Shown here piece by piece: positions 61,066 to 64,000 of a stretch of 64,000 nt of DNA; the first letter of the stretch is position 1; each line of letters begins with the position of its first letter. A program made the translations under genes and the position numbers. The notes below the pieces were generated by a model. It was given only the letters and a program-made list of their open reading frames with translations. It ran no database searches and had not been told where the DNA came from. This stretch comes from Hyphomicrobiales bacterium (GTDB lineage: Bacteria; Pseudomonadota; Alphaproteobacteria; Rhizobiales; Xanthobacteraceae): NCBI GenBank assembly GCA_017305715.1, contig JAFKKG010000009.1, positions 248,001 through 312,000 of the forward strand, in the 5' to 3' direction.

Positions 61066-61857
61066 ATGAAGAAATTGGTACTCGCTTTGACGGCAGTTGC
61101 GGCGTTTGCCGCTCCGGCACTCGCGGCCGATATGGCCCCCCGTTATGCCAAGGCCCCGGTTGTGGCTCCCGTGGCGGTTGCCAACTGGACCGGCTGCTAC
61201 ATCGGAGGTGGCGGCGGCTACGGCCTCTGGAACCAGGAAAATACCCTATACGATGACACCACCGCACCGCGCACCCGGGTGACCAATACGCAGACAGGCG
61301 GTGGCCGTGGCTACTTCGGTACGGTTGGCGGCGGTTGCGATTACCAATTCCCGGTTGGCACATGGAACTTCGTGGTCGGCGCCTTCGGCGACTACGATTT
61401 CGCCGCCATCAAGGGCGATCCGAACTTCACGCTCGCCACCATCGGTCGCGAAAAGCTCAGCTCGCAGTGGTCGGTCGGTGGCCGCGTCGGCCTACTGGTG
61501 ACCCCGCAATTGCTGACCTACTTCTCGGCCGGTTACACCGAAGCTCACTTTGACCAGGTCAACCTGTTCTCCGCCTTTGCTGGTGGCGGTCCCGCAGGCT
61601 TCTACTTCGGGTCGCGCAACTATAGCGGCTACTTCCTCGGCGCCGGCGACGAATACGCCCTGAGCTTCCTGCCCGGCCTGTTCTGGAAGACCGAGTACCG
61701 GTTCTCGGACCTCGACACCCAGACCAACCCGCTCCGCTTCACCGCCGGCAACGCCCTGACCGGTGCGTCGATCGACTCGCACAAGTACGTCCACACCGTC
61801 CGCAGCGAGCTGGTCTATCGCTTCAACTGGGGTGGCCCGGTCGTCGCCAAGTATTGA
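61066..61857 (+). CDS. Omp25/Omp31-type porin, first tandem copy
   Basis: 263 residues from the ATG at 61066 (MKKLVLALTAVAAFAAPALA, cleavage before ADMAPRY). NWTGCYIGGGGGYGLWNQEN opens the barrel, with strands such as RGYFGTVGGGCDYQFPVGTW, WSVGGRVGLLVTPQLLTYFS and a final ELVYRFNWGGPVVAKY. An eight-stranded beta-barrel in the outer membrane. Nearly identical to the copy that follows. The 250 bases 60816-61065 upstream are promoter and untranslated leader. Confidence 0.93.
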   Translation: MKKLVLALTAVAAFAAPALAADMAPRYAKAPVVAPVAVANWTGCYIGGGGGYGLWNQENTLYDDTTAPRTRVTNTQTGGGRGYFGTVGGGCDYQFPVGTWNFVVGAFGDYDFAAIKGDPNFTLATIGREKLSSQWSVGGRVGLLVTPQLLTYFSAGYTEAHFDQVNLFSAFAGGGPAGFYFGSRNYSGYFLGAGDEYALSFLPGLFWKTEYRFSDLDTQTNPLRFTAGNALTGASIDSHKYVHTVRSELVYRFNWGGPVVAKY

Positions 61858-61880
61858 TCTCCGCTAAATCAGCAACTCAA

Positions 61881-61908
61881 AAGCCCCGGCATCACCCGGG
61901 GCTTTTTT
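61881..61908 (+). terminator. Terminator of first tandem porin
   Basis: AAGCCCCGG-CATCAC-CCGGGGCTT is a 9-bp inverted repeat followed by TTTTTT, 24 bases after the stop codon. Confidence 0.88.
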
Positions 61909-62104
61909 GTTCGGCCAACTGCGGTGTGCCGACGCCGCTTAGCTGCCAATGCGACAACTCGACGCGCTTTCCCAGCCGGTGTGCTGTCCTCGCAACAGCA
62001 TTTCGGCTGGAACTGCGTATAGTTCCGACACTGGGTTTCGGGAATCGGTGCACATGCACCCTTTCGAGCAGTCGGTTGCGACGCCAAAGATTGGGGATTT
62101 GAAC

Positions 62105-62896
62105 ATGAAGAAATTAGTGCTCGCTTTGGCCGCCGTTGCAGCGTTCGCCGCTCCGGCACTCGCGGCCGATATGGCCCCCCGTTATGCCAAGGCCCCGGCT
62201 GTGGCTCCCGTGGCGGTTGCGAACTGGACCGGCTGCTACATCGGAGGTGGCGGCGGCTACGGCCTCTGGAACCAGGAAAATACCCTGTACGATGACACCA
62301 CCGCACCACGCACCCGGGTGACCAATACGCAGACAGGCGGCGGCCGCGGCTACTTCGGTACGGTTGGCGGCGGTTGCGACTACCAATTCCCGGTCGGCAC
62401 CTGGAATTTCGTGGTCGGCGCCTTCGGCGACTACGATTTCGCCGCCATCAAGGGCGATCCGAACTTCACGCTCGGCACCTACGGTCGCGAAAAGCTCGAC
62501 TCGCAGTGGTCGGTCGGTGGCCGCGTCGGCCTGCTGGTGACCCCGCAATTGCTGACCTACTTCTCGGCCGGTTACACCGAAGCTCACTTCAACCAGGTCA
62601 ACCTGCTCTCTGCCTTTGCTCCGGGCGGTCCCGCAGGCTTCTATTTCGGCGCGCGCAATTATAGCGGCTACTTCCTCGGCGCCGGCGACGAATACGCCCT
62701 GAGCTTCCTGCCCGGCCTGTTCTGGAAGACCGAGTACCGGTTCTCGGACCTCGACACCCAGACCAACCCGCTCCGCTTCACCGCCGGCAACGCTCTGACC
62801 GGTGCGTCGATCGACTCGCACAAGTACGTCCACACCGTCCGCAGCGAGCTGGTCTATCGCTTCAACTGGGGCAGCCCGGTCGTCGCCAAGTATTGA
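62105..62896 (+). CDS. Omp25/Omp31-type porin, second tandem copy
   Basis: 263 residues from the ATG at 62105 (MKKLVLALAAVAAFAAPALA). It differs from the first copy at a few positions, including APAVAP for APVVAP, LGTYGREKLDSQ for LATIGREKLSSQ, LLSAFAPGG for LFSAFAGGG and FNWGSPVVAKY for FNWGGPVVAKY. The variable sites cluster in surface-loop regions between strands, as expected for loops facing outside. Function otherwise the same. Confidence 0.93.
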   Translation: MKKLVLALAAVAAFAAPALAADMAPRYAKAPAVAPVAVANWTGCYIGGGGGYGLWNQENTLYDDTTAPRTRVTNTQTGGGRGYFGTVGGGCDYQFPVGTWNFVVGAFGDYDFAAIKGDPNFTLGTYGREKLDSQWSVGGRVGLLVTPQLLTYFSAGYTEAHFNQVNLLSAFAPGGPAGFYFGARNYSGYFLGAGDEYALSFLPGLFWKTEYRFSDLDTQTNPLRFTAGNALTGASIDSHKYVHTVRSELVYRFNWGSPVVAKY

Positions 62897-62918
62897 TCTC
62901 CGCTAAATCAGCAGCTCA

Positions 62919-62947
62919 AAAGCCCCGGCATCGCCCGGGGCTTTTTT
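62919..62947 (+). terminator. Terminator of second tandem porin
   Basis: AAAGCCCCGG-CATCG-CCCGGGGCTTTTTT hairpin with T-run, the same type as the first copy with one changed base in the loop. Confidence 0.88.
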
Positions 62948-63114
62948 GTGCCTTCGTTCTGTCAGCTCATGTGGTTACTCCCGGGTCCGCGCTGACCGGC
63001 CCCCCTTGCGGCCCCCGGCGGCATCGTATTCGATCGCAACCAGGGTCATCCGCGGCAACGGTCGCGCGGGCGGCCGCCAAGCCGCGCGCAGATCGGGCGA
63101 TAACGGGGTGGACC

Positions 63115-63306
63115 ATGGCCAGAGCATTCTTGATCGTTGGCTTCCTCGCGCTCGCAATCGGCCTGCTTTGGATCGGTCAGGGCACCGGTGCCGTCACCTG
63201 GCCGCGTTCGAGCTTCATGATCAACCAGTTGCAATGGGCGGGATACGGTGCGGTGCTCGGCGCCATCGGGCTGATGCTGATCTGGCAAAGCAAGGGTGGC
63301 CGCTAG
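63115..63306 (+). CDS. Small two-helix membrane protein
   Basis: 63 residues from the ATG at 63115. Helices ARAFLIVGFLALAIGLLWIG and LQWAGYGAVLGAIGLMLIWQ are joined by a loop (TGAVTWPRSSFMINQ). Similar proteins are common and unnamed in Bradyrhizobium. It precedes the dehydrogenase gene by 96 bases. Confidence 0.7.
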   Translation: MARAFLIVGFLALAIGLLWIGQGTGAVTWPRSSFMINQLQWAGYGAVLGAIGLMLIWQSKGGR

Positions 63307-63402
63307 ACAGGGCGTTTTCGAGCGAAGTGGATACCGGTTCGCGTCAGGAAAACGCGTCAAATCAAGAAACGACATTCTCAACGCAACAAACGGACACCAA
63401 TC

Positions 63403-64000
63403 ATGAAAACAGGACTGTTCGACCTCAAAGGGAAAGTCGCCATCGTCACCGGAGGCAATGGCGGCATCGGGCTCGGCATGGCCCGGGGCCTCGCCGAAGC
63501 CGGCGCGGCGATCGCGGTCGTCGGACGCAACGAAGCCAAATCGATTGCCGCGGCGGCCGAACTCGAACGCGGCGGCGCCAAAGCGATTTCGGTGGTCGCT
63601 GACGTCACCGACAAAGCGGCCGTTGACGCCATGGTCGCCCGGACGCTGCGCCAACTCGGCCGGATCGATATCCTCGTCAACAATGCCGGCATCAGCATCC
63701 GCAAACCGCCGCACATCCTCGATCTCGCCGAATGGAACAGCGTGATCCAGACCAACCTCACCAGCGCCTTCCTGTGCTCGCAGGCGGCATACCCGGCGAT
63801 GAAGCAGGCCGGCGGCGGCAAGGTCATCAACATCGGTTCGATGATGTCGATCTTCGGCGCCAGCTTTGCCTCGGCCTACGCCGCGAGCAAAGGCGGTATC
63901 GTGCAGTTCACGCGCGCCTGCGCGGTGGCCTGGGCTCCCGACAACATCCAGGTCAACGCGGTGCTGCCGGGCTGGATCGACACCGACCTCACCCGCGGCG
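63403..64000 (+). CDS. Short-chain dehydrogenase, 3' end beyond window
   Basis: The frame from the ATG at 63403 is open to the end of the window, about 199 residues. Cofactor motif VTGGNGGIGLGMARGLAEAG, VNNAGISI, catalytic Ser in INIGSMMSIFGASFASAYAA and YAASKGGIVQ, then VLPGWIDTDLTRG. The opening LFDLKGKVAIVTGG and the sequence after it resemble gluconate 5-dehydrogenase or 2-deoxy-D-gluconate 3-dehydrogenase types. The substrate is not decided. Confidence 0.88.
   Translation, partial: MKTGLFDLKGKVAIVTGGNGGIGLGMARGLAEAGAAIAVVGRNEAKSIAAAAELERGGAKAISVVADVTDKAAVDAMVARTLRQLGRIDILVNNAGISIRKPPHILDLAEWNSVIQTNLTSAFLCSQAAYPAMKQAGGGKVINIGSMMSIFGASFASAYAASKGGIVQFTRACAVAWAPDNIQVNAVLPGWIDTDLTRG

Larger units (their letters stand above)
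60938..62950. repeat. Tandem duplication of a porin gene with promoter and terminator
   Basis: Two units, 60938-61916 and 61977-62950, are offset by exactly 1039 bp and nearly identical: upstream block (TGTCC..GCAACAGCATTTCGGC), coding sequence and terminator. The central coding regions differ at scattered third positions and a few residues. Confidence 0.93.

Overview
The window is high-GC alphaproteobacterial DNA, most likely Bradyrhizobium or a close relative. The grounds are three small Omp25-type porins of the MxKxVxxL...AADMAPRY kind, a PEP-CTERM protein with a PExxWAMM anchor, a class I PHA synthase, the alaC-hom-glpX-recJ block, type 2 ArgC, and intergenic repeats that I recognise from memory of Bradyrhizobiaceae genomes. 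No database search was possible.

Bases 1 to about 13,100 are one end of an integrated element, probably a prophage. Leftward, translationally coupled small genes (zinc ribbon, winged-helix proteins, DUF7220-like membrane protein, MT-A70 adenine methyltransferase, HNH nuclease, GapR-like protein, Cro-like protein) run toward the window start. A LexA/CI-type repressor reads rightward, with three ACACCA-N3-TGGTGT operators on one side and two more after the next gene. A second rightward set of small coupled genes follows. A lower-GC cargo pair comes next: a DNA cytosine methyltransferase and, converging on it, a GHKL ATPase fused to a PD-(D/E)XK nuclease. A tyrosine recombinase closes the element. 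No virion structural gene is visible; those would lie left of base 1.

Bases 13,300-20,730 are chromosomal or older accessory DNA. They hold a sensor kinase/response regulator pair, a secreted phosphoesterase flanked by a 275-bp direct repeat that carries a broken piece of the response regulator, a PepSY-like exported protein, a styrene-oxide-isomerase-like membrane protein, and a LuxR-type regulator next to a PEP-CTERM protein.

Bases 20,900-22,510 hold the most unusual structure: a compact leftward array of 14 tRNA or tRNA-like genes, each with a different anticodon. Most encode their own CCA end. It includes a UGA-reading tRNA, an alanine tRNA without a D-arm, and three members with non-canonical T-loops. 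A lysine-rich ORF is nested in it and an HNH endonuclease gene abuts its upstream end.

From 24,000 to the end the DNA reads as core genome. Landmarks are an amidohydrolase; a DAHP synthase preceded by an aromatic-residue leader peptide and attenuator; the EF-P modification set epmA-epmB opposite efp; M23 and MltB cell-wall enzymes; recJ, glpX, hom and alaC; phaC; argC with a PaiB-like gene; parE; a tandem duplication of an Omp25-type porin with its promoter and terminator; and a short-chain dehydrogenase that runs off the end.
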